A stretch of 64,000 bases of DNA, taken from Brevibacterium sp. 'Marine'. GTDB taxonomy: Bacteria; Actinomycetota; Actinomycetes; Actinomycetales; Brevibacteriaceae. Where the stretch lies: the NCBI RefSeq assembly GCF_012844365.1, contig NZ_CP051626.1:2666001-2730000 (forward strand), read 5' to 3'. Positions 17,819 to 26,138 of the stretch are shown piece after piece (within the stretch, counting starts at the first letter, position 1; the number at the start of each line of letters is the position of its first letter). A model generated the notes under the pieces. The model did no database searches and was not told where the DNA came from. It saw only the letters and a program-made list of their open reading frames with translations. A program made the translations under genes and the position numbers.

Positions 17819-18736
17819 ATGACGAGTCCGAACGATACGAAGAGCATGCCTGATCCCAGCCAACTCACGCAGTTCCCGCGGCCCTCGGTCGCGGTCGACA
17901 CCGCGGTCCTCTGCCCCGTGCCCGGCCGCGGCCTGCATGTTCTCATGACCCATCCCGGCGACGGGGTGTGGCAGCTGCCCGGGTCGATTCTGCGTCCGCA
18001 GGAACGCCTCGCCGAGGCCGTCGCCCGCTGTCTGCGTGAGAAGGCCCGGTTGGTCGACCGCGCCCCCGTCCAGCTGCACGTGTTCGACCAGCCCGACCGT
18101 GATGATCGCGGCTGGGTGATCTCCGTGGCCCATCTCGATGTGCTCTCCGCCGCCGACGTCGGGCTCGCCGAGGATGACACCCCCACCGAGGCGGCCGTGC
18201 CGGATGCTGCGACCGAGGGAGCCCAGACGTCCCCCACCGAGGCAGCCCTCCCCGAGGCCGCCGACCCTGAGTCTGCGGAGTCGGATTCCGATCACCCGGA
18301 CTCCCCCGTCCACAGCAGGAAGCTCGTGCCCGTCCACGACGTTCATGAGCTCAGTGCCGAACATCAGGAGATCGTGCGCGTGGCCGTGCACCGCCTGCGG
18401 GCCTTTCACGAGCGCACCCCGGATCCTTTCGGGCTGTTGGAGAAGGAGTTCTCGCTGCGGCAGCTGCGCGAACTCCATGAGATCGTCGCCGGGGAGAGCC
18501 TGCAGGCCGATACGTTCCGTCGCACCATGCTGCCTCTGCTCGATCCCACCGGGGAGGCCGTCAGCCAGGGGCGAGGACGTCCGGCGCAGACATTCACCCG
18601 ACGGTCGGCTCTGGCGCTGCGTGCCGACACCCGGATCCAGTCCCCCGACGATGCCTCTGCCGGCGTGCACTCATCGGTCACGCACACTGCCGATACCCGC
18701 CCTGCCGGCCCGAATTCTCCGGACGGTCTTCGCTGA
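17819..18736 (+). CDS. NrtR-like regulator: degenerate NUDIX plus winged helix
   Basis: About 305 residues; the start may instead be the ATG at 17846, as neither has a strong ribosome binding site. The N-terminal half is NUDIX-like (GVWQLPGSILRPQERLAEAV then CLREKARL), but the catalytic REUxEE pattern is missing two glutamates, so hydrolysis is unlikely. The C-terminal part (FSLRQLRELHEIVAGESLQADTF...LDPTGE) matches the winged helix of NrtR-type repressors, which sense ADP-ribose-type ligands. A Glu/Asp/Ala/Pro-rich insert (about 110-160) separates strands of the NUDIX fold. Its stop overlaps the S4 gene by one base. The regulated genes are not evident here. Confidence 0.72.
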   Translation: MTSPNDTKSMPDPSQLTQFPRPSVAVDTAVLCPVPGRGLHVLMTHPGDGVWQLPGSILRPQERLAEAVARCLREKARLVDRAPVQLHVFDQPDRDDRGWVISVAHLDVLSAADVGLAEDDTPTEAAVPDAATEGAQTSPTEAALPEAADPESAESDSDHPDSPVHSRKLVPVHDVHELSAEHQEIVRVAVHRLRAFHERTPDPFGLLEKEFSLRQLRELHEIVAGESLQADTFRRTMLPLLDPTGEAVSQGRGRPAQTFTRRSALALRADTRIQSPDDASAGVHSSVTHTADTRPAGPNSPDGLR

Positions 18737-19152
18737 TGACCGAGATCAACCGAGATGCGGGCAAGCACATGCGCGTCGACGTATGGCTGTGGACGACGCG
18801 GATGTTCAAGACCCGCAACCTCGCCACTCAGGCGTGTCGTGGCGGACATGTGCAGGTCGACGGTCAGCGGGTCAAGGCCGCGCAGAAAGTAACGATCGGC
18901 CAAGAGGTGCGGGTGCGCAAGGCCGGGTCCGAGTTCATCTGGAAGATCACCGGGTTCATCCCCACCCGGATGCAGGCCTCCATCGCCGTACAGTGCTATG
19001 AGGACCTCACTCCCCCGCCCGATCCCGCGCTGCGCGGCTTCGTGCCCCGACGCGACAAAGGGCTGGGGCGTCCGACGAAGAAGGACCGCCGGGAGATGGA
19101 GAAGTTCCTCGGCGATCTGGCCAAGCCCCGGTCGCGCAACCGCCGCGACTGA
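18736..19152 (+). CDS. S4-domain RNA-binding protein (Hsp15-like)
   Basis: 138 residues. The N-terminal S4 domain is clear: MRVDVWLWTTRMFKTRNLATQACRGGHVQVDGQRV. The basic C-terminal tail (GRPTKKDRREMEKFL) is like that of Hsp15/HslR proteins, which bind stalled 50S-nascent chain complexes. It starts in TGATG, overlapping the NUDIX stop by one base. A role in ribosome rescue is inferred from family resemblance. Confidence 0.85.
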   Translation: MTEINRDAGKHMRVDVWLWTTRMFKTRNLATQACRGGHVQVDGQRVKAAQKVTIGQEVRVRKAGSEFIWKITGFIPTRMQASIAVQCYEDLTPPPDPALRGFVPRRDKGLGRPTKKDRREMEKFLGDLAKPRSRNRRD

Positions 19153-19153
19153 T

Positions 19154-19257
19154 CCGCCGACAGCTCACCGCGGATCGTCCCCGCCCGCCGAGAGCTCAAG
19201 TTACCGCCGACCGCTCACCGCATAACGTGATACAGCGACGGTAACTCGAGCGGTCGG
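19154..19257. repeat. Short repeat cluster in the S4/GNAT convergent spacer
   Basis: Three direct copies of an 18-22-base motif (CCGCCGACAGCTCACCGC at 19154; CCGCCGAGAGCTCA at 19185; CCGCCGACCGCTCACCGC at 19204) and one inverted copy (about 19239-19259). CCGACCGCTC (19207-19216) pairs with GAGCGGTCGG (19248-19257). It lies between convergent genes and could end both transcripts. Confidence 0.6.
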
Positions 19258-19274
19258 TGACATCACCCGAAAGG

Positions 19275-20156
19275 TCAGTACATGATGGTGGCGAAGGTGC
19301 CGACCTGTTCGAAGCCGACACGGGCGTACATGCGCAGCGCCGTCTCGTTGTAGTCATTGGCATACAGGCTCACCGTGGAATGGCCTTTGTCACGGGTGCG
19401 CTGGACGACTGCGGCCATGCCCGCGGCCCCGAGCCCCTGATTGCGCACCGCGGGATGGACCCATACCCCTTGGACCTGGACGATGCGGCGGGCACGGATG
19501 CCGATATCGGCCTTGAACAGCACCTGTTCGTCCTGCTCTTCGGCCGGCCACCTCGGCACCGCGCCTCCTTGGGGCAGGGTCGCAGAGATCCGGGCATAGC
19601 AGTTCTTGCCTCGGATGATCCCGCGCACCCGCGAGAGGTATCCGGCGGTGCCGTCCTCAATCGGTGAGAATCCGACCTCTTTGGTGAACATGTCGACGCT
19701 GGCGGGAAACACCGCACCCAGGTCGTCGAGGGTCACCCGATGCACGTGCTCGTCGGGGGTGACCTGAGGGTCGGAGCTGATGGCCAGCAGAGGCTGCCGT
19801 TCGCGCACTCCCCGCGGACGCCCCCAATTGAGTCGCTGCTGGAGGTCGAGGATGACCGACCGGTTGCCGATGAGTGAGCAGGACACGCGCCCGTCGGCAT
19901 CGAGCTTGCGGGCAAGCACCTCGTTCGTCGCCGGAGTCGCCGCAACCGGGATGATGTTGCCGCCCACCCAGTAGGCGGCGACGGGACGGTCACCGTCGAA
20001 GATTCCGTACAGCGTGCCGGCCGGGGAGCCCAAGCGGGCCGTACCTGTGACTTCGAGCAGGGAGATGAGGTAGACGTTCTCGCAGGGGTTGCGCGCAAGC
20101 AGGTCCGTCAGCCACCGGGTGTGCTGATGTTCCAGTCGTGCGATCCTCAGCGCCAT
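19275..20156 (-). CDS. GNAT acetyltransferase with DUF4081 domain
   Basis: 293 residues. The N-terminal half (RWLTDLLARNPCENVYLISLLE ... PVAAYWVGGNIIPV) is the DUF4081 domain. The C-terminal GNAT domain shows IVQVQGVWVHPAVRNQGLGAAGMAAVV, the acetyl-CoA loop, and VSLYANDYNETALRMYARVGF. It lies 81 bases downstream of ispG, the same place as the Mycobacterium homologue Rv2867c, so it belongs to the conserved dxr-rip-ispG neighbourhood. The substrate is unknown. Confidence 0.88.
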   Translation of the reverse strand: MALRIARLEHQHTRWLTDLLARNPCENVYLISLLEVTGTARLGSPAGTLYGIFDGDRPVAAYWVGGNIIPVAATPATNEVLARKLDADGRVSCSLIGNRSVILDLQQRLNWGRPRGVRERQPLLAISSDPQVTPDEHVHRVTLDDLGAVFPASVDMFTKEVGFSPIEDGTAGYLSRVRGIIRGKNCYARISATLPQGGAVPRWPAEEQDEQVLFKADIGIRARRIVQVQGVWVHPAVRNQGLGAAGMAAVVQRTRDKGHSTVSLYANDYNETALRMYARVGFEQVGTFATIMY

Positions 20157-20237
20157 GTGCCCCTGAACTCTTTCTCAGCCATCAGCATGGGCCAATGGGT
20201 GGACCATGTATCTGTTCGTCCTCACAAGGTATCGCAC

Positions 20238-21401
20238 CTACCCGACGGTGACTTCAGGCGGCCCCGACGCAGCACCGGAGGACTGCCCCGCAGCCTCCTC
20301 GGCGATCCGGTTGGCCTCGTGGATGAGGGTCTCGACGATCTCGGATTCGGGCACGGTTCGGATGACCTCGCCCTTGACGAAGATCTGCCCCTTGCCGTTG
20401 CCGCTGGCCACACCGAGATCGGCGTCTCGGGCCTCACCGGGGCCGTTGACCACACACCCCATGACGGCCACCCGCAGCGGCACCTCCATGCCTTCGAGTC
20501 CGGCGGTGACGCGTTCGGCGAGCGTGTACACGTCGACCTGCGCACGCCCGCAGGACGGGCAGGAGACGATCTCGAGCTTCCGGGGCCGCAGGTTGAGGGA
20601 TTCGAGGATCTGGTTGCCGACCTTGACCTCCTCGGCCGGAGGAGCTGACAAGGAGACGCGGATGGTGTCCCCGATGCCTTCGGCCAGCAGGTGTCCGAAG
20701 GCGGTGGCGGATTTGATCGTGCCCTGGAAGGCGGGCCCCGCCTCGGTGACGCCGAGATGCAACGGCCAATCGCCGCGCTCGGCCAGCAGCTCGTAGGCGC
20801 GGACCATGATCACCGGGTCATGGTGTTTGACGGAGATCTTGAAGTCATAGAATCCGTGTTCTTCGAACAGGGACGCCTCCCACAAGGCGGATTCGACGAG
20901 CGCTTCGGGCGTGGCTCTGCCGTATTTGTCCATCAGCCGTCTGTCGAGGGAGCCGGCGTTGACGCCGATGCGGATGGACACGCCCGCCTCGGCGGCGGCC
21001 TTCGAGATCTCTCTGACCTGGTCGTCGAACTTGCGGATGTTTCCGGGGTTGACGCGCACTCCCGCACAGCCGGCGTCGATGGCAGCGAAGACGTATTTGG
21101 GTTGGAAGTGGATGTCGGCGATGACGGGGATCTGGGATTTGCCGGCGATGATCGGCAGGGCCGCGGCGTCGTCGGCGGTGGGACAGGCCACGCGCACGAT
21201 ATCGCAGCCGGCGGCAGTGAGTTCGGCGATCTGCTGCAGGGTGCCGTTGATGTCCGTCGTCTGCGTCGTCGTCATCGACTGCACGCTCACCGGGGATTCG
21301 GACCCGACGCCCACTTTTCCGACGTTGATCTGCCTCGTCTTCCTCCGCGGAGCGAGCACGGGAGGCGGCGGTGCGGGCATTCCGAGATTGACCGATGTCA
21401 C
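20238..21401 (-). CDS. ispG: 4-hydroxy-3-methylbut-2-enyl diphosphate synthase
   Basis: Penultimate MEP-pathway enzyme, a 4Fe-4S reductive dehydratase making HMBPP from MEcPP. The TIM-barrel part is marked by [28 protein letters not shown] and RVNPGNIR. The cluster ligands are in SCPSCGR (about 278-282) and [12 protein letters not shown] (about 310). 387 residues is normal. A TACAAT -10-like box lies at 21487-21492. In related genomes ispG follows rip directly; here a plus-strand serine hydrolase gene separates them. Confidence 0.97.
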   Translation of the reverse strand: MTSVNLGMPAPPPPVLAPRRKTRQINVGKVGVGSESPVSVQSMTTTQTTDINGTLQQIAELTAAGCDIVRVACPTADDAAALPIIAGKSQIPVIADIHFQPKYVFAAIDAGCAGVRVNPGNIRKFDDQVREISKAAAEAGVSIRIGVNAGSLDRRLMDKYGRATPEALVESALWEASLFEEHGFYDFKISVKHHDPVIMVRAYELLAERGDWPLHLGVTEAGPAFQGTIKSATAFGHLLAEGIGDTIRVSLSAPPAEEVKVGNQILESLNLRPRKLEIVSCPSCGRAQVDVYTLAERVTAGLEGMEVPLRVAVMGCVVNGPGEARDADLGVASGNGKGQIFVKGEVIRTVPESEIVETLIHEANRIAEEAAGQSSGAASGPPEVTVG

Positions 21402-21486
21402 GAAGGATCCCTTCAGTCAGGCTGGTGACCAGCCACAATGTCCGAGCCGGCGCCGATGCGGGACCCGGATTGTGCGAACCATCACC

Positions 21487-21492
21487 ATTGTA
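21487..21492 (-). promoter_or_regulatory. Candidate -10 box for ispG
   Basis: TACAAT on the minus strand, about 85 bases upstream of the ispG start. The -35 region is weak. The displaced ispG needs a promoter of its own because the gene upstream is on the other strand. Confidence 0.4.
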
Positions 21493-21516
21493 GGACCTCG
21501 CACTGACACAGAGCTG

Positions 21517-21588
21517 TCCGTCCGCGCGGCGCACCCCGTGCCTGTCCGCAGGGCGCGACCCGTGCCTGTCCGCGGGGCGCACCCAGTG
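21517..21588. repeat. Three tandem 24-base repeats
   Basis: Units at 21517-21540, 21541-21564 and 21565-21588 match CCTGTCCGC-N2-GGCGC-N-ACCC-N-GTG closely. They lie in the divergent spacer between ispG and the serine hydrolase. The units are contiguous with no spacers, so this is not a CRISPR. Confidence 0.8.
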
Positions 21589-21695
21589 ACACACGACTTC
21601 GGCCGCACCGCTTCCGCGTCCGACTGCCCCGCACTTGTGTCACCGGCTGACGGTAGTGTGAAGGTGACCTGACATCGGCACGAAGGAGCAGCCCT

Positions 21696-23096
21696 GTGAG
21701 CACACCCGGATTCGTCGAACCCGATGTCGAGGCGATGTCTGCGGCTCTCGATGCCGAAGCACAGCAGCTCGACGACCAGGGTGGATCCCTGGCGTGGGGA
21801 ATCTTTCGCCGAGGCGGCCCTGCCCGAACCGTCAACGCCGACGTTCCGTACCGGATCGCTTCGATGACGAAGTCCTTCACGGCCGCGGCCATCGGGGTCC
21901 TCGCCGCCGACGGACTCGATCTCGACGCTCCCTTCTCTGTCCTGCTCCCCGAGTTGGCCGACACGGCCATCGCCGACCGCACCTGCCGGCAGGCCCTGAC
22001 GATGAGCACCGGTTTCACGAAGGACGACCCGTGGGCCGACCGGATGGAGGCGATGACTCCGGCCGAGCTCACCGAATGGCTGCACAGAGGCGCCATCGCC
22101 TGCGCCCCAGCCGACACCGGCTATGAGTATTCGAACCTCGGCTATGCGCTTCTCGGCATGGTCGCCGAGGCGGTCACAGGCAGGGCGTTCACCGAACTCG
22201 TGTCCGCGGAGATCGTCGATCCCCTGAAACTCACTCGCACCGGTTTCGACCACAACGACTTCCCGGACCTGGCGCCCGGTCACCGAGTCGATCTGGGCGG
22301 TGGCCTCCACCCGGCCGAACTCACCGGGCCCGGGATCTTCTCCCCCATCGGCGGGATCATCTCCACCGTGAACGACATCGGCACATGGATGGGCGCGCAT
22401 CTCGACGCCCTTGATCGCGTGGACTCCTACGCTCCCGGGTCCCTGTCGCGGATACTGACCGACGACCAGCAGCCACGACGGACCATGGAGATCCAGACGA
22501 GCGACTATCACGCGGAGACTCTCAGCTACGGGTATGGGCTCGAAACTCGCTTGGACACGCGCTTGGGCCGCGTCGTCTGTCACTCCGGAGGCTACCCCGG
22601 GTACGGCTCACATATGCGCTGGTTCCCCGACCTGGGGCTGAGCCTCGTCGTCCTCGGCAACACCACGTACTATCCGGCGCAGCGGGTCGTCCAAGACGCG
22701 CTCGACCTCGGCTGGGCGGCAGCCACAGGACACCACGGCATAAGGCTGGAACGGCGGGCCACCTCGGGGCCGGTGCCCCGCTGCCCCGCAGGCCGAGCCC
22801 AGATCGACACCGTGATGGCCGCAGCGAACCTCGTCAACGACTTCGACGACACCGTCGCCGAGGCGATCTTCGGGGTGAACATGGACCTCGACGAGCCCCG
22901 TGACGAGCGGCGGGAGCGCTTCGCCCGGTGGCGGGCGGAGAAGCAGCTCGACCGTCCCCTCGCCGAGGCGGACCTCGAGATGGTCTCCCCGCTGCGCGGA
23001 GTGGTCACGGTGCCGGGCACAGCCGAGGCGAAGTCCACGATCACGGTCGGGCTCAATCACCTCGGCGAGGTGCAGGCGATCACCCTCAGTTCCTGA
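21696..23096 (+). CDS. Serine hydrolase, class C beta-lactamase fold
   Basis: 466 residues from the GTG at 21696 with AAGGAGC upstream. The penicillin-binding-protein triad is present: SMTK (Ser56, Lys59), YSN (Tyr145-Asn147) and HSG (His296). The first 370 residues are the catalytic domain; the rest (LMDE-like ERFARWRAEKQLDRP ... VTVPGTAEAKSTITV) is an extra C-terminal domain. No signal peptide is visible, so it may act in the cytoplasm as an esterase or peptidase on D-amino acid or ester substrates. Resistance should not be assumed. It interrupts the usual dxr-rip-ispG run on the opposite strand. Confidence 0.85.
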   Translation: MSTPGFVEPDVEAMSAALDAEAQQLDDQGGSLAWGIFRRGGPARTVNADVPYRIASMTKSFTAAAIGVLAADGLDLDAPFSVLLPELADTAIADRTCRQALTMSTGFTKDDPWADRMEAMTPAELTEWLHRGAIACAPADTGYEYSNLGYALLGMVAEAVTGRAFTELVSAEIVDPLKLTRTGFDHNDFPDLAPGHRVDLGGGLHPAELTGPGIFSPIGGIISTVNDIGTWMGAHLDALDRVDSYAPGSLSRILTDDQQPRRTMEIQTSDYHAETLSYGYGLETRLDTRLGRVVCHSGGYPGYGSHMRWFPDLGLSLVVLGNTTYYPAQRVVQDALDLGWAAATGHHGIRLERRATSGPVPRCPAGRAQIDTVMAAANLVNDFDDTVAEAIFGVNMDLDEPRDERRERFARWRAEKQLDRPLAEADLEMVSPLRGVVTVPGTAEAKSTITVGLNHLGEVQAITLSS

Positions 23097-23162
23097 GTTC
23101 GACAGCCCGCGCCGGCCCGTGAATCCACTCGCCCGAGCGTCCCATGAGCCCACTCTGCCAGC

Positions 23163-23228
23163 CCGGACCGGATTACCTGCCGGCGCAGTCCGGCCTACCC
23201 GCCGGAGCGGCCCGACCTACCCGCCGGA
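23163..23228. repeat. Three tandem 22-base repeats running into the end of rip
   Basis: Units at 23207-23228, 23185-23206 and 23163-23184 share CCTACCCGCCGGA or a close variant. The first unit includes the last codons and stop of the site-2 protease gene, so the repeats look like tandem duplication of a gene end. Confidence 0.7.
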
Positions 23229-24770
23229 GTTGAAGATCGCGTCGAGGGTGATGGGTTTGACGAGGTCGACGTAGACGAGCAGCGCCGTCATGCACAGCAT
23301 CAGTCCGATGCAAACATACGTCAGCGGCAGCAGTTTGGCCGTGTCGAAGGGACCGACCAGCCCGCGTCCGCGCCACCGGTTGATGCGGCGGCGCGCACCT
23401 TCGTAGAGGCCCACGGCGATGTGTCCGCCGTCGAGGGGCAGCAGCGGGATCATGTTGAACGCGAAGAGGAAGATGTTGAGCGAGCCGAGCATGCCCAGCC
23501 CCATCTGCGCCTTGTCGACGACGTCGATCTGGTCGGTGGACACGATCTCACCGGCGATGCGGCCGACGCCGACCATGCCGACGAGTCCCTCGGCATCGCG
23601 GTCCTTCGTCCCGACGGCCACCTCGCCGATATCGACGAGTTTGACCGGCAGCGTCAGGATCGCATGGAAGACTCCCGAGACTTGGTCCCACACGGCGCCG
23701 GGGAACTCATCGAGCGGCAGGGACTGGCGTTTCTGCACCGGTCCGACGCCGAAGAATCCTTGGGTCTCGGTCTGCGGAGTCCCGTCCGGGTTGAGCATGG
23801 TCTTGCCCGCGTCGTCGACCTTCGGCCGTTCGGTGGCGATGATCGGCACCGTCACCGTCTCGGCCTGACCGTCGCGGATGAAGTCGACGTCGACGCGTTC
23901 GCCGGCATGGTCCTTAATGACCGAGGACAGCTGGTCCCAGTCCTTCGTCTCGACGCCGGCGATCGCGGTGATCTCGTCCCCCGGTTTGATCCCGGCCTCC
24001 CACGCGGGTGTGAGCTGATCGTCGTCACGGCAGGTGTTCTGCTCCGACGCGGGACGCTGCTGCGCCTCTGAGGCGGGCACCGCACATTCGACGACGGTCT
24101 GGACAGTCGTCGTCGGAGTGATCACACCGATGCCCAGCAGCGAGATCGCCATGATGAGGATGCCCAGGACGAGGTTGACCAAGGGACCCGAGAACATGAC
24201 GACGAGCCGTTTGGGCACGCTGAGCGCATAGAACGTCCGGTGCTCCTCCCCCGGCTCGATCTCCTGATTCGAGAACTCCCGGGCATCGGCCATCGTGTCC
24301 TCGAACAGCCGCCCCTTCCGTTTCTTCCGGTCCCGACGCAGCGGTGCGGCGTCGGCGTCATCCGTCCCCTCGCCGAGGCGGCCCGCCGTTTCGTTGTCCG
24401 TTGAGTCCAGCGCCCCGTCCGGTTCGCCGAGGCGGCCCGCCGTTCCGTCGACCCCGCCGTCGACGACGATGCCGGCGGCACCGCCTCTCTGTCCAGCGGC
24501 GGCTGTCTCATGGCGGGACTTCGTGGCCCCTTCCGGCGGGTACATTCCCGGCATCGCGATGAACCCGCCGAGGGGGAACGCTTTGATGCCGTATTCGGTC
24601 TCACCGCGGCGGAAGGAGAACAGGGTCGGTCCGAAGCCGACCATATAGTGCGTGACTTTGACTCCGAACTTCTTCGCCGGAGTGAGGTGGCCGAGTTCGT
24701 GCAGCGCAATCGAGATCGAGATGCCGATGAGGAACAGGATGATCCCGACGATGTAGAGCACAACGGTCAT
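23217..24770 (-). CDS. rip: Site-2 zinc metalloprotease (Rip/RseP family)
   Basis: Intramembrane protease that cuts anti-sigma factors and other membrane proteins. HELGH (His24-His28) is in the first helix, the PLLPLDGGH third-ligand motif is near 446, and a PDZ domain (AWEAGIKPGDEITAIAGVETKDW) lies between. 517 residues is long because of a hydrophilic insert at about 80-165, after GGFIAMPGMYPPEG, that contains AGRLGEPDG and a near-copy AGRLGEGTD. The start overlaps the dxr stop by four bases (ATGA). Tandem repeats cover the 3' end. Confidence 0.95.
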   Translation of the reverse strand: MTVVLYIVGIILFLIGISISIALHELGHLTPAKKFGVKVTHYMVGFGPTLFSFRRGETEYGIKAFPLGGFIAMPGMYPPEGATKSRHETAAAGQRGGAAGIVVDGGVDGTAGRLGEPDGALDSTDNETAGRLGEGTDDADAAPLRRDRKKRKGRLFEDTMADAREFSNQEIEPGEEHRTFYALSVPKRLVVMFSGPLVNLVLGILIMAISLLGIGVITPTTTVQTVVECAVPASEAQQRPASEQNTCRDDDQLTPAWEAGIKPGDEITAIAGVETKDWDQLSSVIKDHAGERVDVDFIRDGQAETVTVPIIATERPKVDDAGKTMLNPDGTPQTETQGFFGVGPVQKRQSLPLDEFPGAVWDQVSGVFHAILTLPVKLVDIGEVAVGTKDRDAEGLVGMVGVGRIAGEIVSTDQIDVVDKAQMGLGMLGSLNIFLFAFNMIPLLPLDGGHIAVGLYEGARRRINRWRGRGLVGPFDTAKLLPLTYVCIGLMLCMTALLVYVDLVKPITLDAIFNSGG

Positions 24771-25987
24771 CGGCGGCCCCCGTTCTGTTCGGCGACGTCG
24801 GCGCGAGCGAAGTCCCTGGCCCAGGCGTCGGCGGCCAGCACGGTCTCCACCGTGTGTTCGGCCGCAGGTTCGTGGGCGGCCAGGGCTCGGGCCAGACCTT
24901 TGTCGATTCCGGTGAAGGCGATGTCACCGGCGATGAACGCGGCGACGAGTTCCTCATTGGCGGCGTTGAGCACCGCGGGGTAGCTGCGCCCCTTCTTACC
25001 GGCGTCGATGGCCAGGCCGAGCGCGGGAAAGGCGAGATGGTTGACCGGTTCGAACGACCAGTGCATGGGCTGGCCCCAATTGTGCGGCACGGCGCCCGAG
25101 GTCAGTCGCTTCGTCGTTCCGTCGTCCTGGGTGCCCAGAGCATAGGAGATCGGCAGGCGCATATCCGGTGGGGAGATCTGCGCGATCGTCGAGGCGTCGT
25201 TGAACTCGACCATCGAATGGATCTGCGACTGCGGATGCACGACGACTTCGATGTGGTCGAAGTCGATGCCGAAGAGCAGGTGGGCTTCGATGACTTCGAG
25301 GCCCTTGTTGACCAGGGTCGCCGAGTTGATGGTGATCATCGACCCCATCGACCAGGTGGGATGGTTGAGCGCCTGGGCGGGAGTGACCCGACGCAGGGCA
25401 TCGCGGGTCATTCCGCGGAACGGTCCGCCCGACGCGGTGATGATGAGCTTGCTGACTTCCCCATACGTGCCGGCGCGCAGCGCCTGGGCGATGGCGGAGT
25501 GCTCACTGTCGACCGGCACCAGCCGGGCCCCGGAGACACGAGCGGCGTCGAGGACGATGGACCCGCCGATGATGAGGGATTCCTTGTTCGCCAGGGCCAC
25601 ATCCGTGCCACGCTCGAGAGCGGCCAGGGTCGCGCCGAGACCGGCGGCACCGGTGATCGCATTGAGGACCATGTCCGCGGTCAAGCTTGCGACCGCCTCG
25701 GCGGCGTCGTCACCGAGGTGGATGGCGTCGACGGGATCGGCGATCCCCCGCTCGGCAGCCAACTCGGTCAGTCGCGCACGCACCTCGGTCTCTCCTCCGG
25801 CGGGAGGCGTGGTGAGCCCGATGACGGGAACGTGGAAATCGAGGGCCTGCTCGATGAGAAGGTCGAGCCGGGAACCGGCGGCCAAGCCGACGATCGCGTG
25901 CTCGTCCCGGTGTTCGGCAAGGACGTCAAGGGCCTGGGTGCCGACCGAACCGGTTGAGCCGACTACAATGAAACCACGTTTACTCAC
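24767..25987 (-). CDS. dxr: 1-deoxy-D-xylulose 5-phosphate reductoisomerase
   Basis: First committed MEP-pathway enzyme: converts DXP to MEP with NADPH. I start it at the GTG at 25987 (VSKRGFIVVGSTGSVGTQ), where family alignment begins; the frame is open further upstream with no ribosome binding site, and a TTG at 26005 is possible. NKESLI, VDSEHSAI, TASGGPFRG and HPTWSMG carry the substrate and metal residues. 406 residues is normal. It is coupled to rip by a four-base overlap. Confidence 0.95.
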   Translation of the reverse strand: MSKRGFIVVGSTGSVGTQALDVLAEHRDEHAIVGLAAGSRLDLLIEQALDFHVPVIGLTTPPAGGETEVRARLTELAAERGIADPVDAIHLGDDAAEAVASLTADMVLNAITGAAGLGATLAALERGTDVALANKESLIIGGSIVLDAARVSGARLVPVDSEHSAIAQALRAGTYGEVSKLIITASGGPFRGMTRDALRRVTPAQALNHPTWSMGSMITINSATLVNKGLEVIEAHLLFGIDFDHIEVVVHPQSQIHSMVEFNDASTIAQISPPDMRLPISYALGTQDDGTTKRLTSGAVPHNWGQPMHWSFEPVNHLAFPALGLAIDAGKKGRSYPAVLNAANEELVAAFIAGDIAFTGIDKGLARALAAHEPAAEHTVETVLAADAWARDFARADVAEQNGGRR

Positions 25988-26024
25988 GCCAACCGATGAT
26001 GCCAAAGTTCTCTGGGAAATGACT

Positions 26025-26044
26025 CGACACGTTCGTGTGTGTCG
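26025..26044. promoter_or_regulatory. Inverted repeat between dxr and the acyl-CoA dehydrogenase gene
   Basis: CGACAC (26025-26030) and GTGTCG (26039-26044), with an inner ACACG/CGTGT symmetry, in the 151-base divergent spacer. It may be a regulator site for either gene; no regulator is encoded next to it. Confidence 0.3.
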
Positions 26045-26138
26045 CATCGATCTCCACCCAGGGAGCCGCGGAAATCTTGTGGTTCGGATGCGCCGGTTGT
26101 CCACCGCGCTCCGGTGAAACAGTGAGTGAGAAGAATCA

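Noticed and set aside
21517-21588. CRISPR-like tandem repeat
   Set aside because: Units are contiguous with no spacers and no cas genes are present.
21696-23096. Acquired beta-lactamase
   Set aside because: The fold is shared by many esterases and peptidases, there is no signal peptide, and the C-terminal extension is unlike class C lactamases.
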